This document shows positions 21,532 to 33,220 of a DNA stretch of 58,535 nucleotides, piece after piece; within the stretch, counting starts at the first letter, position 1; each line of letters begins with the position of its first letter. Position numbers and translations under genes: made by a program. Under the pieces are notes generated by a model, which ran no database searches, had not been told where the DNA came from, and was given only the letters and a program-made list of their open reading frames with translations. Source of the DNA: Sphaerosporella brunnea. Taxonomy: Eukaryota; Ascomycota; Pezizomycetes; Pezizales; Pyronemataceae. The stretch is from positions 1-58,535 of the forward strand of contig VXIS01000309.1 of the NCBI GenBank assembly GCA_008704415.1, in the 5' to 3' direction.

Positions 21532-22622
21532 CTATGGACTGCCCAGTTGGAACGAATCCACCGGCATTGTCTAGATCGCCATCGCCCGCAGGTTGTGGTG
21601 GAGTCTGGGCACTGCAGCAGTCGCTCCAAATAGTGGTTGCCATCGCTGGTAGACGATACGGAGATGCCGTATTGGACGTCACGGCCGGTGAGTGTCGTGG
21701 TGAGCTGATTGAGGCCACGGGTGACAGCGGTGACAGCGTTTGTTGTAAAACTGCGAAGAAATCATCGAATTATGTTCTTGAAAGTTTACGAGACTGATAG
21801 AAGAGCGTGTTCAAGGTGGTTTCAGCACGGCTTTCATAACCAGCTATGAGGGCAGGGTGTGTAGTCGCCGCCACATATACAACCCTGACCTGCCCTGAAG
21901 CTCTTCACAGCCAGGCAGTGCGAGCGGGGTGCCAAAAAGGCCACAGCGCGGCGAGCTTCCAAGCATTTGGCCATGAGATGCAACAGCAGTTGGATATTGT
22001 GTCGCAGCAAACTGGAGTGTGTTTCTTCATCGCTGTTTCTCAGTCGCCATAGAGAATGATCCCTGTATCCGTTGAAATCCCGCCGGTCATTTCTATGAGC
22101 CCATGCAGCCCAGTCGGGCGGGCTGGATATTACAAACTGCGGTTGAAACTTCATCAGATATCGACTGGATGTGTTTGTGATGCAGGTGTTTTAAAATACC
22201 TTTCATCGCCAGAGGATGTCCCTGTATTTTGGATGCGTTGACCCAGCAGGCTATGAATACTAAGGCAGGGTTACTTCGAAGACGCAATAACCGCCCGGGT
22301 GGTGTATGGGCTGTTACCCACTGATTTCTCCGCTCACTGGTGAGTCAGGGTGGGATGGGCCGTGGGTCACTGGCATCATGAAGCGGAGCACATCACCTTC
22401 ACTATCGATCACTGGCATGTGTACGGATTCTAAGTTACAACTCTAGGCTGGCGGCTAAAAACAGCTGATCCGGCTGGCTTTTGCTTTTTGTGCTGGCTAT
22501 TGATAACGCTGGTGTATATTCATCCCGCCGGGCTGTCCAAGCCGCCGCCCTCGCCGTGATAGAGTGTTCCCAGAGGCCATGGTTTGGGCATTGTGCACCG
22601 CAAAGTTATTACGGCACATGAT
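21532..22622. other. No recognisable feature
   Basis: Overlapping short ORFs only. Confidence 0.4.
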
Positions 22623-22873
22623 TAGTGATGGACCGGGTCGGGCTAAAAGCTCGAGCGTCGAGCAGAACCGAGCGAAATCAGAGCCTTCGGCTAGCCGAGC
22701 CGGCTCCAGCCTGTTGCATAACGAGCCGAGCTTTTGCTCAAGCCTTTGGTTATAGCTAGCTAGGCAGCCAGGACATCCCGTCGGCGAGGCGTGGACGAAA
22801 AGTGCGGGCCCAACGCAGGTCGATCGAGAACGTACTGTGGAATTCCATCAGTACAGTGTTTGGGTCATCACTA
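22623..22873. mobile_element. MITE of the TAGTGATGGAC family, second copy
   Basis: It starts TAGTGATGGACCGGGTCGGG and ends with the inverse GGGTCATCACTA. Internal GAGCCGAGC units and the GTGCGGGCCCAA block are shared with 1555-1808. No matching 8-bp duplication was found. Confidence 0.5.
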
Positions 22874-22889
22874 GGGTGTCACCGACTCG

Positions 22890-23012
22890 ATGTACTTATC
22901 TTCCGCCGCGGATGCATCGCGTTCGCACCTTCTGAGCGCGACAGTCCAAACTCCAAAGCAAACTGCTTGAGCAAGGGGAGCTGTTTAGCACTTTTCAGGC
23001 GTGGGGGAAAAA
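22890..23012 (+). pseudogene. MULE transposase N-terminal fragment
   Basis: A frame reading SKLLEQGELFSTFQAWGK parallels SNVLEEGQLFSTFQDFK of the relic at 5230-5560, and the DNA around it is similar as well. It is a second decayed copy of the same MULE family, cut short after about 120 bp. Confidence 0.4.
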
Positions 23013-23179
23013 ATAATCACTTATATTCTCTATGTACATGACCACACCAACCGCCAGCTCCGTCCTCCCAATCCATTGCTTGCTCCTCCTCTCCTTTTCC
23101 TCCTTGTCCTGTCCGCGCCCCAACCGCTCCCCCGTCCGTAAGGAACCACCAAACAACCCGAGGCGGGCTTATCCCACTA

Positions 23180-23700
23180 GGCCTGCTGCGGACGCTGGTC
23201 CTTGAATCGACCCTGCAAAGGCCGGAGAGCCTTTGGGTTGCTGACATCCATGTCGCGCAACACCGTCGCGGCAAGGACACGAACTCCGTGGATCCTGAGA
23301 GTGTTCCAGAAGAACAGCACGGCTCGTGTGCGCGAGTCTGCCGTGGAGACCTTCGCGGTCTCGTGAAAAACATGGGGTGTAGCCAACACCTCCAGATTGC
23401 TGGTGTTGATCGCTTCCTCGGGACTGTTCACCGCCTGGCATGTCGATGACCAGAAGATTGTCCATGCGATAGCCAATGTCAGCGCGTGAGGAACTCTTGT
23501 GCACCGAGGTCTTCGCAGTCCTCGACCAGCAGGCCACGTAGTCACGCAGTCGCGTCGTCAGTGTCGCCGTGTTGGCTCCGTCCTCGGCTTCCGGAAGGGG
23601 GTACGTGTGGCCGCTCCCTTTGGTGGAGATTTGTGCGCCTTCCAGCGGTTCGAGAAGTTTGCGCGTGAGCCACGTCTTTCCACTGCCGGACACAGCACCA
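23180..23700 (-). pseudogene. P-loop-containing gene fragment
   Basis: A minus-strand frame contains SGAVSGSGKTWLTRKLLEPL, a good Walker A motif (GSGKT), followed by about 70 residues. In a frame shifted by one base it continues with ALTLAIAWTIFW and further to KALRPLQGRFKDQ. The two parts could be one NTPase-type protein broken by a frameshift or joined by an intron, but I see no clear splice pair. The family is not recognised. Confidence 0.3.
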
Positions 23701-24274
23701 GAGGGTGCTTTGCATGGTTTTGAGCAACTTCCGACGCGACACCAACAGCGTCACAGTTGCTGACCGCTCCCGCACCGTAGATGTTCTCGCTCGATCCTCG
23801 AGTGTCCAGCGGATCGTCTTATCGCCCTCCACCATTCGGATGCATGCAATGCTCGTCACCCGGTTTCGCGAGAGCGCCTGGTCAAAGGTCCCAATCTCTC
23901 GTACACCACGGTCAGGCGGCCGTGCATCGTCGTGGAGTTGGTGTTGCCGTTGGCGGTGTTCCTCATCTCCCCGCTGAGAGGACCTCCGGCGTTGGCGCCG
24001 ATAGTTTCCTGCTTGTCGTCGATACGTTCACTCGGTGCCTCAAGGTCAGGTTCGTTCGATGAATGCCTTTTATCCAGACTGGAACCGGCATCTCGATGTA
24101 TCGAGAGAGGCGCGCACGGGCCGGAGAGCATAAGCACCCATCGCTGGGAGCGGGGCAGACGCTCTGCGCCGAACAGGTCTCAGGCTGCAAAGGAGACAGC
24201 CACACGTGTTGAGGCACCCTAACCGATTGCAGCTCAACGCGCAGGCTCCGCTTTCTCGCTGCAACTCAGCGAAG
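23701..24274. other. No recognisable feature
   Basis: Overlapping ORFs on both strands. The minus-strand ones may be upstream exons of the P-loop fragment, but this cannot be shown. Confidence 0.3.
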
Positions 24275-24421
24275 TAACCCTAACCCTAACGCCAGCGTTG
24301 CTTCACTGCAACGCACTCGGTTGCTCACACCACACACCACCTCGTTTGGGATTGGCACGTGAAGGTCAAGCAACCATGCGAGGTGCACAACCGTCGGGGG
24401 GACGTAGGGTTAGGGTTAGGG
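24275..24421. repeat. Facing interstitial telomere-like repeats
   Basis: TAACCCTAACCCTAAC (24275-24290) and TAGGGTTAGGGTTAGGG (24405-24421) lie 114 bp apart in inverted orientation. The C-rich run is on the left and the G-rich run on the right, as at the two ends of a linear molecule. GGTTGC and its complement occur at similar distances from each run. They could be remnants of telomere addition or the ends of a small element with telomere-like termini. Confidence 0.6.
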
Positions 24422-24848
24422 AATGCAGCATTGAGGAGACTTCTGCAACGCCCGGCGATGTCGCGGTGTTGGCACTCACACGCTGATGCTATTGCGGAAT
24501 GAGGCGGATTTTAGGGCCGTGTTGCGATGATCGCCACGTGCTTGGTGGTGTCTAAACATTGTCAACGCTCTCTTCACGGTGATGATACCCGCCGGCAATG
24601 TATACGTCGCTCAACCGCAATGCGTTGCCGCTTTCAATACGCATTTCTGCGGTCGATATCGTGAGAGGTAAAACCTTTTTCAAAGACGAGACGCATTGAT
24701 GGACGAAAAAGTTCATCGATGGCTTTCAAGTCAGTGAGAGCTGAAATTACCAGGCACTGCCAGGTCTCCATGTGTTTTCTTTCGTACGTCTCGAGACCTG
24801 CGTCCAATCGCGAAACGTGTGTTCCCTGGAATATGCAGAGGTGCGGGG
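24422..24848. other. Anonymous sequence, possible minus-strand ORF
   Basis: A minus-strand frame (PHLCIFQGTHVSRLDAGLET onward, to 24634) would read across the empty site of the LTR element at 24849. It therefore may be an exon interrupted by that insertion. No family is recognised. Confidence 0.25.
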
Positions 24849-26168
24849 TGTAACCTTTTCGTGAGCTTATAAGATCCACTATTTCATAGATGCAAATAAA
24901 CTCAGAATCATCTGTGTATCAGACGTGATAAATACCAAGAGGATACTTGAAAACAGGTCACTGATCAACTCAGTATTTATTGATAGATAGTCGATACAAT
25001 CTGGATTGCTCGAAAGGCCGTGAGGAAAAGAAGAGAAGAGAATGAATGTAGGAAAAGCTCGCAGCTTTTATAGCCAACGATGCTGAGTACATCATGTGAT
25101 AATTAACTGGTGGCAAATTCGTAACTAAGGAAAGAGTGGTCTAGAAGACCTACAAGTCTGCCTTGTGGAAACTAGAAGATTCCAAAGTGACGTAACATCG
25201 AAAGGGCTAGAAACTGCTAGAATACGGTGACAAAACATAGTAAAGAAAGTAAAAGAAACTCGTAGAATAATGATATCATACCATCGTTACTGCCTTATGG
25301 TTTTATATCTTAGTAAGGAAATACGTAAGAAAGAAACCATAGTAAGTGTAATAATCTTACACTTCCCCTTAAAAAACAGTTGAAACGGTTACTCACGTAA
25401 ATCAAAAGCGGAAGAAGCGATGGATGACATAGGAGATGAACAGAAAGAATTATCAGAGGGAAAGAAAAATTCGGGAGGAAGAGTGACTGCAGTGGATGTA
25501 TAGTCCTGAGTTTTCTTCGAAAGGAATTCCTGGATGGAATCTGCGCCAGTGCTGCGTACATTCTCATCAGGTTCCCACGAGTTGTTTTCAGGTCCATAAT
25601 TCTCCCAAGAGATGTACCAGTAATCAATACCGTTAATCTTCTTGTGGTCGAGAATTGTAACCTTTTCGTCAGCTTATAAGATCCACTATTTCATAGATGC
25701 AAATAAACTCAGAATCATCTGTGTATCAGACTTGATAAATACCAAGAGGATACTCGAAAACAGGTCACTGATCAACTCAGTATTTATTGATAGATAGTCG
25801 ATACAATCTGGATTGCTCGAAAGGCCGTGAGGAAAAGAAGAGAAGAGAATGAATGTAGGAAAAGCTCGCAGCTTTTATAGCCAACGATGCTGAGTACATC
25901 ATGTGATAATTAACTGGTGGCAAATTCGTAACTAAGGAAAGAGTGGTCTAGAAGACCCACAAGTCTGCCTTGTGGAAACTAGAAGATTCCAAAGTGACGT
26001 AACATCGAAAGGGCTAGAAACTGCTAGAATACGGTGACAAAACATAGTAAAGAAAGTAAAAGAAACTCGTAGAATAATGATATCATACCATCGTTACTGC
26101 CTTATAGTTTTATATCTTAGTAAGGAAATACGTAAGAAAGAAACCATAGTAAGTGTAATAATCTTACA
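24849..26168 (-). mobile_element. Young internally deleted LTR element (TRIM-like) with chromodomain
   Basis: Two 513-bp LTRs (24849-25361, 25656-26168; TGTAAC...CTTACA on the plus strand) differ at only about five positions. They flank a 294-bp interior. The pentamer CGGGG lies on both sides (24844-24848, 26169-26173), so the unit inserted in its present form. The interior keeps only the end of pol (a chromodomain) and a purine-rich tract before the left LTR. Everything from the primer site to integrase is absent, so it must have moved with proteins supplied by a complete relative. Confidence 0.85.
25389..25655 (-). CDS. Chromodomain tail of a gypsy polyprotein
   Basis: An open frame of 88 codons begins at the LTR boundary (ILDHKKINGIDYWYISWENY), continues GPENNSWEPDENV and IQEFLSKK, and stops at 25389. 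The aromatic residues and the W-E-P motif fit a chromodomain, as at the C-terminus of chromoviral integrases. There is no ATG at the boundary, so translation would have to start in the LTR or elsewhere. It is intact although the rest of pol is gone. Confidence 0.6.
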   Translation of the reverse strand: MLDHKKINGIDYWYISWENYGPENNSWEPDENVRSTGADSIQEFLSKKTQDYTSTAVTLPPEFFFPSDNSFCSSPMSSIASSAFDLRE

Positions 26169-26937
26169 CGGGGAGCTGGACGCTACAGTACTCGCTGAAA
26201 AACAGCTAGTTATCGTGATCTCATGCGTCGGTGGCGAAAATCAAGATACCAAGCAACCGAAACGCGTGCACAACAAAAACGAAAGAAGCAGGCTGGAACC
26301 GGCAAAGCCGCCATGGCTACCGCAGCCGGGTTGGTGCTGGAAATCCTCCGTCTGCTCCGCTGCCCGACTGTCGCCCTCACCCATCTTCCTCTCTGGAATA
26401 GGTGGGCACCAGAGAGCTTCGGACAAACACTTGCGCTGCACACGCAAATATGTAGAAGCCATCAATCACACTCCGTAAAACACGGTCTCCAGGTAGGCGA
26501 TGCCCAGTCAGGAGCTGTCGATAGCGGGATGCCAACAGCTTTCGCACCTTCGTCCAGGACGACGGGTAGAAGGAGCAGAGGGCAGTGTTTTGGCACTGCT
26601 TCGGTTCTTCGGTCTTCTGCGTCGCCTCAGCTGTGCTGGGCGGTCGAAGAAGCATTCGCCGGGGGTTTCCACAGTCGATGGTGGAGCAGCATCCTGGCTT
26701 ATGGGGTCCGGCCCGTGTTGCGTTTTGTGGCAGCATCTCCGGCAAGGGAGCAGCACTGATCCACCATCCCGGACGATGCAGCAAGCGGTGCGCGTCCTTA
26801 CACCTCTCAACGGGGCCGCAGCGGGTCCACAATAGTTTTGATGATTGCGTGGATAGATAGCGGCTGGGCGACACCGCTTGTACTTTGCTGTGAAGTGGTC
26901 AACACCTCACAGTTGGCTATGCGGGTCCTGCCTGATG
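26169..26937. other. No recognisable feature
   Basis: Long overlapping ORFs on both strands (178 aa plus, 165 aa minus) share the same GC-rich DNA, and neither shows a motif. I do not call a gene. Confidence 0.35.
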
Positions 26938-28177
26938 CAGGGCTGTCAAAAGTCCGGCCAGTCCGGCTTTGGAGGAGGCCTGAACCGGACTGTTTTAAAC
27001 GGGCTTCGAAATTTTCGGCCCGTTTGGACCAGGCTTTTTCGATCAAGGTCCAGGCGCCCACGGACGCCCATCGGGCGCAGAAAGAGTGGGGGCCCGCCGG
27101 GCCCGCCAGGCACCTGTTCTATTTGGGTTTACACAGAGAGCAAAAGCGAGATACAGATCAAACGAGAACTGCCATTACTGAGACATCAAGAAAATAGAAA
27201 CACAAAGCGATTCCGAATCGTCAGGGGGGAGATTGCGGCGAGCGTGGGTGGCAGTTGGCTGAGATGCTGATTCGTCGGGCCGAACGGTGATGCTATCGAG
27301 AATCTCGTCCTCCGATTGAGGTTCTTGGTAGGGGATATCGTCGAACATGGCTTGGGGCAACCCACATTAGCCAGAGCGTACCAATTCAGGGCGTACTTAC
27401 CGGTCACAATGTGATGCGCGGGCGGAAAGACTTGCGGCGGTGGTTGAAGAATGAACGGAGCCCGGGAATCCTTCCCGCCTTATAGAGCATCACAGACCGT
27501 AGGACAATGCATAGAACGGTGCGGAAGCTCACCGAATCTCCGCGGAAATTCAGCTTGAGTATCAGGGGCGAGTGCTCTTCCGTTTGCACAATTTCCCTTT
27601 GCGAACACACAGATACGTATGCTTCTGCCTCGATTCCGATCCAGATGCTTCCGCCTCTCTTCCAACCTGCATTTTCTGGCTTAACGCGGCGGAACTTGCG
27701 TGATTTGTGATCCAAACGTCAGCAGTTCCGCTCCCCTTCTGCCTCTCTTCCGATCCAAATGCTTCCGCCTCTCTTCTAACCTGCATTTTCTGGCTTAACG
27801 CGGCGGAACTTGCGTGATTTGTGAGCAAAACGTCAGCAGTTCTGCTCTGCCTTATTCCGTCTCTCCTCCGAGCTGTCGATTTGGGTTAAACATGCGCGGA
27901 GAGGGTCCGTGATGGGCAAGTCGATTGATTGCGATCGACGCTTTAGTTGCGGCTAAACGACCGCCCAGCGATAAGCGCTTTTAGTGACCTCGCATTCGGC
28001 TTCTTGACCGAACCGATCGTGACCAGGCATACCCGGCCCCCGCAGGCACCTATCAGATATCCAGACGTTTTCTACACCGGCCCGAACCTATCGGGCTTTG
28101 CGCATCATCGGCCCGACCTGACCCACTTCGTGGGGCCCCGTTTGCCCGGCGGGCCGCCCGGACTATTGACAGCCCTG
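26938..28177 (-). mobile_element. Non-autonomous hAT element, CAGGG family, perfect TSD
   Basis: It begins CAGGGCTGTCAAAAGTCCGG and ends CCGGACTATTGACAGCCCTG. The octamer GCCTGATG flanks both sides (26930-26937, 28178-28185) exactly. Subterminal sequences match the other family members. The interior has no transposase. On the minus strand a short frame (MFDDIPYQEPQSEDEILDSI), preceded by a plausible intron (GTAAGTACG...CCAAG), may be a remnant of an unknown accessory exon. Confidence 0.9.
27638..27865. repeat. Tandem duplication, 114-bp unit
   Basis: Two copies of a 114-bp unit starting GATCCAGATGCTTCCGCC (27638) and GATCCAAATGCTTCCGCC (27752) lie inside the hAT element. A partial third resemblance lies just upstream. 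A related single stretch occurs inverted in the element at 31219. Confidence 0.7.
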
Positions 28178-31100
28178 GCCTGATGGTCCACCAATCTCTG
28201 CGGCGTTAGAGTAGTAGCGGTCGATGGTATGCGACTACCATACTTCCTCGTCAGCTTCAAGCGTAGAATTGCAATCCAAGCTGCGAGGCACGTACTCATG
28301 CGCTTTGCACGCTGTGATCGTGGCCATGGTGATCCGGCGATGAACGATCATTACATACCCGGTGGAAATCGCACGGCTTGAAAACATGTGCGATCACGTT
28401 GGTGGTGGGCAGAACGTGGGGGGTTCCCCCACCGATTCGGGAATTGACCTTGCGCCGAGGTACGGTGCAGGCGGTCTCAAACCGAGCTGTCGCTCAAAAT
28501 TTCCCCGACTTCAATGACATCACAAGATTGCGCGACTGGTGGAAGCCTGCGCCTCAGTCTTGCAGAGCCCATCTTGTTTAGGGGACGGGAGGGGCTGTTT
28601 CCCCAGAGTTCTCACGTGGTGGTCAGTTCATTCATTCACAACTCCTCCCAGTCTCCGAAGAGCTACTGAGAAATGGAGCGCGTGGGTGGGAGCGAACGAG
28701 CACCGTGAACCGTGTGTGGTGAGGAACAGAAGGGGCGGCGTTGGCCGGACCCTTACCGGCCGGACCAGCGGCCCCCAGGGACCGAAACCGAGCCGGCCAC
28801 CAACCTCGGGGCAGGTTCTCTGTTGCTAGCCCACGGCTCACCGTGACATATATCGTCGGCGGTTCAGCCAAAGCTGGAGTTATAACGGACGGGCCGAGTC
28901 GCACTTTTACGCAACGACTCGCTGCCATCTGCGCAAACGCCGGCAACCTGGCTGTCAACGAGTTTCTCGAGATCGAAAAAACAATCCGTCAAGATGCGAC
29001 GCCGCCGAAATCAGGTGGCGCACTCAATGCCCTTTTCGTTATTTTTTATTATCCCTCACAGATCAGGCGTGACCTGGTGGAGATGCCCTTCACCCAGCGC
29101 TGCCGTTGCACACCCGAGGCGTGCGATACTTGCTCGCAGGTAGGACAGGCCTTGTCTGTGCTGTGAAAGATCAAGAATGGTGCGTACTTGCACCGTGCTG
29201 AGATGGTTGAATTTGACACCCGATGGCGGAACTCTAGGGTACCTGCGTGACGCATCGCGAGTGCATCTTGCGACCGGCGACCCAGAGCTGTTGTAAGTTG
29301 CGGCAGAGCCGCACGAACCCGAGAAGCAACAGCAGGATGGCAATGAGCTTGACTGCGCCGGCTCAGACCAGGTGTCCACTTTGCCGCAAGGTGCGTTAGA
29401 TCTCGGAAGCTTAGTTCCAGCGGCGAACGCATGCTGGGACAGCGCTGGTGCTTGCGATCTTGCGGTTTACACGTCGGCTGCAGCTCCAGTGAAATTTCAC
29501 CTGCTCTGCTCCGGGCAGCTCTCGTCGCCGGTTTCTGACCACCGACAGACGCGGTTTGACGTCGTCGCCCGTCTCCCAGTGTAAAGAAAAGCGGTACAGA
29601 ATGGGAGTAAAACCAGGAATGCCATGAAGCGCGCCCGGTCGCACACCGCACACGAAGAGCTGCCTATCCTCGGCGGCAATCCCAGGCAGCTCGCAACTCT
29701 AGTCTTATGGCGTCCTCGCAACGGCCGAGGGCGGCAGATGGATAACCTGAAGAAGAGCGACGCAGGCCTCGCAGGCGGCAGCACACGAGCTTCGGTGGGG
29801 GAACAACTTTCTCGGGGATCTCTCCCGGTCAGTCTCGGTGGCGCACTCTGTCGGTGGTGGCAGTCAGTAGGCGTGTGGATGGTGCAAAGCCCTCGATCGC
29901 CGGCACCTCAAATCGTCGCGATGGCCGACCAGTGGATTGCCGGTGCGCATTTATACGCATATTCGCCCATGCCGGAAAATCTAGATTCCGGTTGTGCGGC
30001 AGGGTCCGGCTCCCAACCCTAACATCACCATACCTTCAATGCCCACTAGAGTGCTTTGAAGATCCCACCATCGTGGGATCGCTAGTCTATTCTCCGCAGC
30101 GGGGAGGGGAAACAGAAAACGAAGTACAGTACTAGGAAAACAACCAAAAGAAAGACCAAAACCATCCACCTCAAACCTGAATCATACGTCTGCAAAGGTT
30201 GCCCCTAGCCCAGCAGAACCGGGTCCGCAGGCTGAGCTTCGGGAGGTCTAAGCCAGCCCTCGGCCCAGTCCCGTAGCCCAGTGCCGGGCTGAACTCCTCC
30301 CAGCCTCGCCCGTGGGCAGAGATACAGGGATATGGTCCAGGTGGTCGCGGTGGGTGGGAAAAAAAGAACGGAGGAGCGAGGATGCGAAGACGAGGTGCGG
30401 TGCTGGCGATCTGGAGGACCCTCGAGGAATTGACCAGATGGGCCCTTTTTATAGGGGCCGGCCAAGAGCCGGAGACTCGGCCTCCGAGCTGCCAGCACTA
30501 CCCCCACCTATCTCTCGCCCCCAAGGGCTCGAGGCCTGTCCCTTGGTGCTGCTCCGTCCTACTAGCTCGCAGTCTAACGGCCTATGTTTCCACCTGGCAT
30601 TTGCGATACCGCGAGATCGCGGCCATGGTGTGAAACATCGCCATACCGATACAAGTTCGTTATTTCAAGTTCGGTTGCCACCTCAACTGCCCTCATTCGG
30701 CGTCCGTCGGCTCGTAGCGGCCGTCCGCTGCTCAAACTCCACGGCAATACACCACGTGGACGATCTCAACGTGCGGCGAAACTGAAATGTGCGTGATGGC
30801 ACCTATGCCACTGCGTCGTGCGTTGGATATACACGTGTTTCAGGTCGCCCAGTTGACGGCCGACCTCCTAGAGCGCGAAGGTCTGCGACTGCCGGGGGGT
30901 CAGACCCATACTTCTATTGGCGAGACGCAACTGATAACAGCGAGAAAAAGGACCTGAGGTGATACTGTTTCCATGTCGGTGCTGTGACTGAGGCCGGACA
31001 ACCCAGTCTCTCATGCACGTGATCGTGTGCGTTGTCGGTGACATCGGGAATGTACCATTCGACCACAGGCGATGATGGAAACTGCGTGCATTGAAGCGCA

Positions 31101-31218
31101 CAATCACAACGAAGGAAATCAGCATCGCCATTCCCAGGGTGATTTATCCCATCCCATCCATTCTCTTTAGCCATGCGTCAACTCTGCACTGCGGGTAAAC
31201 ACGCCCACACCGGCTGGG
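28178..31218. other. Anonymous 3-kb region
   Basis: ORFs up to 200 aa (minus, 29049-29651) overlap others on the opposite strand, and none shows a domain. The only regulatory-looking site is a minus-strand TATA box (CTATAAAAAG, about 30445-30455) followed by a pyrimidine-rich stretch near 30355-30380. It could be a promoter or a solo LTR, but nothing confirms either. Confidence 0.35.
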
Positions 31219-31867
31219 CAGGGCTGTCAATAGTCCGGCCGCCCGCCAGGTCAAACCGGGTCCCAGAACGTGTGCCAGGTCGGGCCGATGATGCGGAAAT
31301 CCTGATAGGTTCGGGCCGGTGTAAGAAAAGTCTGGATGTCTGATAGGTGCTGGCCGGCGCCGGGTACCCCTGGTCAAGATCGGTTCGGTCAGCGGGCCGA
31401 ACTCAGGGCCACTAGAAGCGCTGATCGCTGGGTGCTTGTTCCGCAGTAGCTAGAGCGTCGATCGTAATCAATTGACTTGCCGACCACCGGCAGAATCCGC
31501 GCACGTTTAACCCAAAAACCACAGCTCAGAGGAGAGTAGGAATAAAACGGAGCGGAACTGCTGCCGGTTTGCTCACAAATCACGCCCATTAACCCAGGAA
31601 ATTCAGGTCGGAAGAGAGGCGGAATGCTATAGCAGAGCGTGTGTTCAGCGGGTGACACGTTCCTCTGAACCAGGGCTGCCAATAGACTGGCCAGTCCGGC
31701 TTTCGGCGAGGTCTGAACCCGTTTGAATTAAACGGGCTTTTCAAATTGAGGCCCGTTTGGAGCAGGCATTTTGGACCGAGATCCAGGTGCCCACGGGTGC
31801 CGGATGGGCTGTGTGACATGCAGGCGCCCACCGGGCCCACCACCCGAACTGTCTACCATTGTTTTGA

Positions 31868-32801
31868 CGGTTATTTCACCCTATACCCCCCTCCAGAGAC
31901 CGTAATTCACCGTCTACCCCACATATTAGATCATTTCACCCTCTACCCCTCATCCCGTCGAGCGAGCGTATACGCACTACCAACAACAGCGCCACCATGA
32001 TAAATCCCCGTGCCTATAATGCAATTTCTGCTATCATGCCGCCAAACTCGTCGACTGCTCTAAGTATGAGAGCGAGTACAATTACGTGCGTTATGGACCA
32101 CCCCACGACACGTGCTACAACGAACTGGAGCGCGCTGCAAAGCCTGATCTTGCCGTTTTCTTCTCCGACCGTCGTTTTCCCTATTGCGCCTACGCTTCTT
32201 GGGGGGCCTGCCGCGGGTAGCACGAGTCACTGGTGGCTCGCACTCGTCTAACGGGGGCTCTGACAATTCTGTACTTGCGTCAGAGTCAGTATCGGAGTTG
32301 TCTTCACTGTCCACCAACATGCGTTGTTTAATACTGCGAAGATCTCCTATATCAAAAGGGGGAAAGTCTTCGCTGTTGCTGTTGATTAGGGTTCGGTTTT
32401 TGACGTAGGAGGGCATGTAATCCGATGGTGCCTGCTTCAGCCGGCGGATCAAAGCCACCGCATGGCCACAAGGAATATCAGTATCCTGAAACCGCAGGCA
32501 CGTACAGGTCCTGTTTTCGAAGTCCACAATGTAGACGATGTCTGAATCCGCCCTCTTCGCTCTGCCCATCGTGGGCTAAGAGACCTGAAAATCGTATCAC
32601 GGTTGTCGCGCGGACGTGGGATGGGAGTTGTCGTGCGGACGGGGGATGGGGGTTGTAGCGGGGATCGAGGTTTGTCACTCGGTGAAGCTCACAGTCATTT
32701 GTTCTCGCTCGAAGGGTGGAGGGGTAGAGGGTGAAATAATCTAATATGGGGGGTAGACAGTGAATTACGGTCTCCGAAGGGGGTATAGGGTGAAATAACC
32801 G
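31868..32801 (-). mobile_element. MULE with ~99-bp terminal inverted repeats
   Basis: The ends are inverted repeats of about 99 bp (31868-31966, 32703-32801), starting CGGTTATTTCACCCTATACC, with roughly a dozen differences. Nonamers TTGTTTTGA (31859-31867) and TTGTTTTAA (32802-32810) match at 8 of 9 positions, the usual Mutator-type duplication length. The interior keeps only the C-terminal part of a transposase. It lies inside the hAT element and so inserted later. Confidence 0.85.
32060..32569 (-). pseudogene. MULE transposase C-terminus (SWIM finger and zinc knuckle)
   Basis: 169 codons from ATG 32569. Near the start is a SWIM-type zinc finger, CTCLRFQDTDIPCGH (CxCx(n)CxH), which follows the DDE domain in Mutator-like transposases. 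An acidic Ser/Asp-rich region (SEDNSDTDSDAS), a basic nuclear-localisation-like stretch (RGRPPKKRRRNRE) and a terminal CCHC knuckle (CSTCRGVVHNARNC) follow. The catalytic domain and N-terminus are absent, and a candidate 3' splice site lies just upstream of the ATG. Family proteins are several times longer, so this is a deleted copy. Confidence 0.75.
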
Positions 32802-32885
32802 TTGTTTTAAATACCACAAGAACCCCGAGACGACGTCAAACTGAGTCCCCCACAACCTGCAATCATTCCACCCAAAACCCGATAG

Positions 32886-32981
32886 TCATTCCATCTCCGC
32901 TGCCTGAGTTTCCAAACAGCTCAATATACGTTCGACCTTCTCGATCTGCGAGCCCGGACCATACACGAGAGCCTGCACACA
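32886..32981 (-). pseudogene. hAT transposase C-terminal tail
   Basis: The frame ends QALVYGPGSQIEKVERILSC followed by LETQAAEME and a stop at 32886. It parallels the tails at 20930 and 36076-36270. It belongs to the hAT element 31671-36054 and shows that its left part derives from an ordinary family member. Confidence 0.5.
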
Positions 32982-33220
32982 AACACCCGTAGACTGAGAC
33001 CCAAAATACCGGCCAGGGATGCCGGGGTTTCGACCACTTAGTGCGTTCGGAGATTCACCCGTGATCGGCAAGATCAACATACAGGCACCCAAATGCGCCT
33101 GTCAGGCATCCAGACGTCGCCCGGAGCCTATCCGACAGGCGCGACACGCGCCGCAGCCCGGCCTACTTTGTGGGGCCGGCCCCATTTGCCCCGCGGGCCG
33201 GCCCGTGTATTGGCACCCCT
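32972..33220 (+). repeat. Internal copy of the hAT right end
   Basis: Similar to 35829-36054 over most of its length, with shared blocks such as CACACAAACACCCGT, CCGGCCAGGGATGC, GCGCCTGTCAGGCAT and GGGCCGGCCCGT. It ends TATTGGCACCCCT, a TIR-like terminus. The two copies flank the F-box gene as direct repeats. Confidence 0.75.

Noticed and set aside
26223..26874. Opposed 178-aa and 165-aa ORFs
   Set aside because: They share the same GC-rich DNA and neither has a recognisable motif.
29049..29651. 200-aa minus-strand ORF as a gene
   Set aside because: No domain or start context, overlapped by equally long frames on the other strand.
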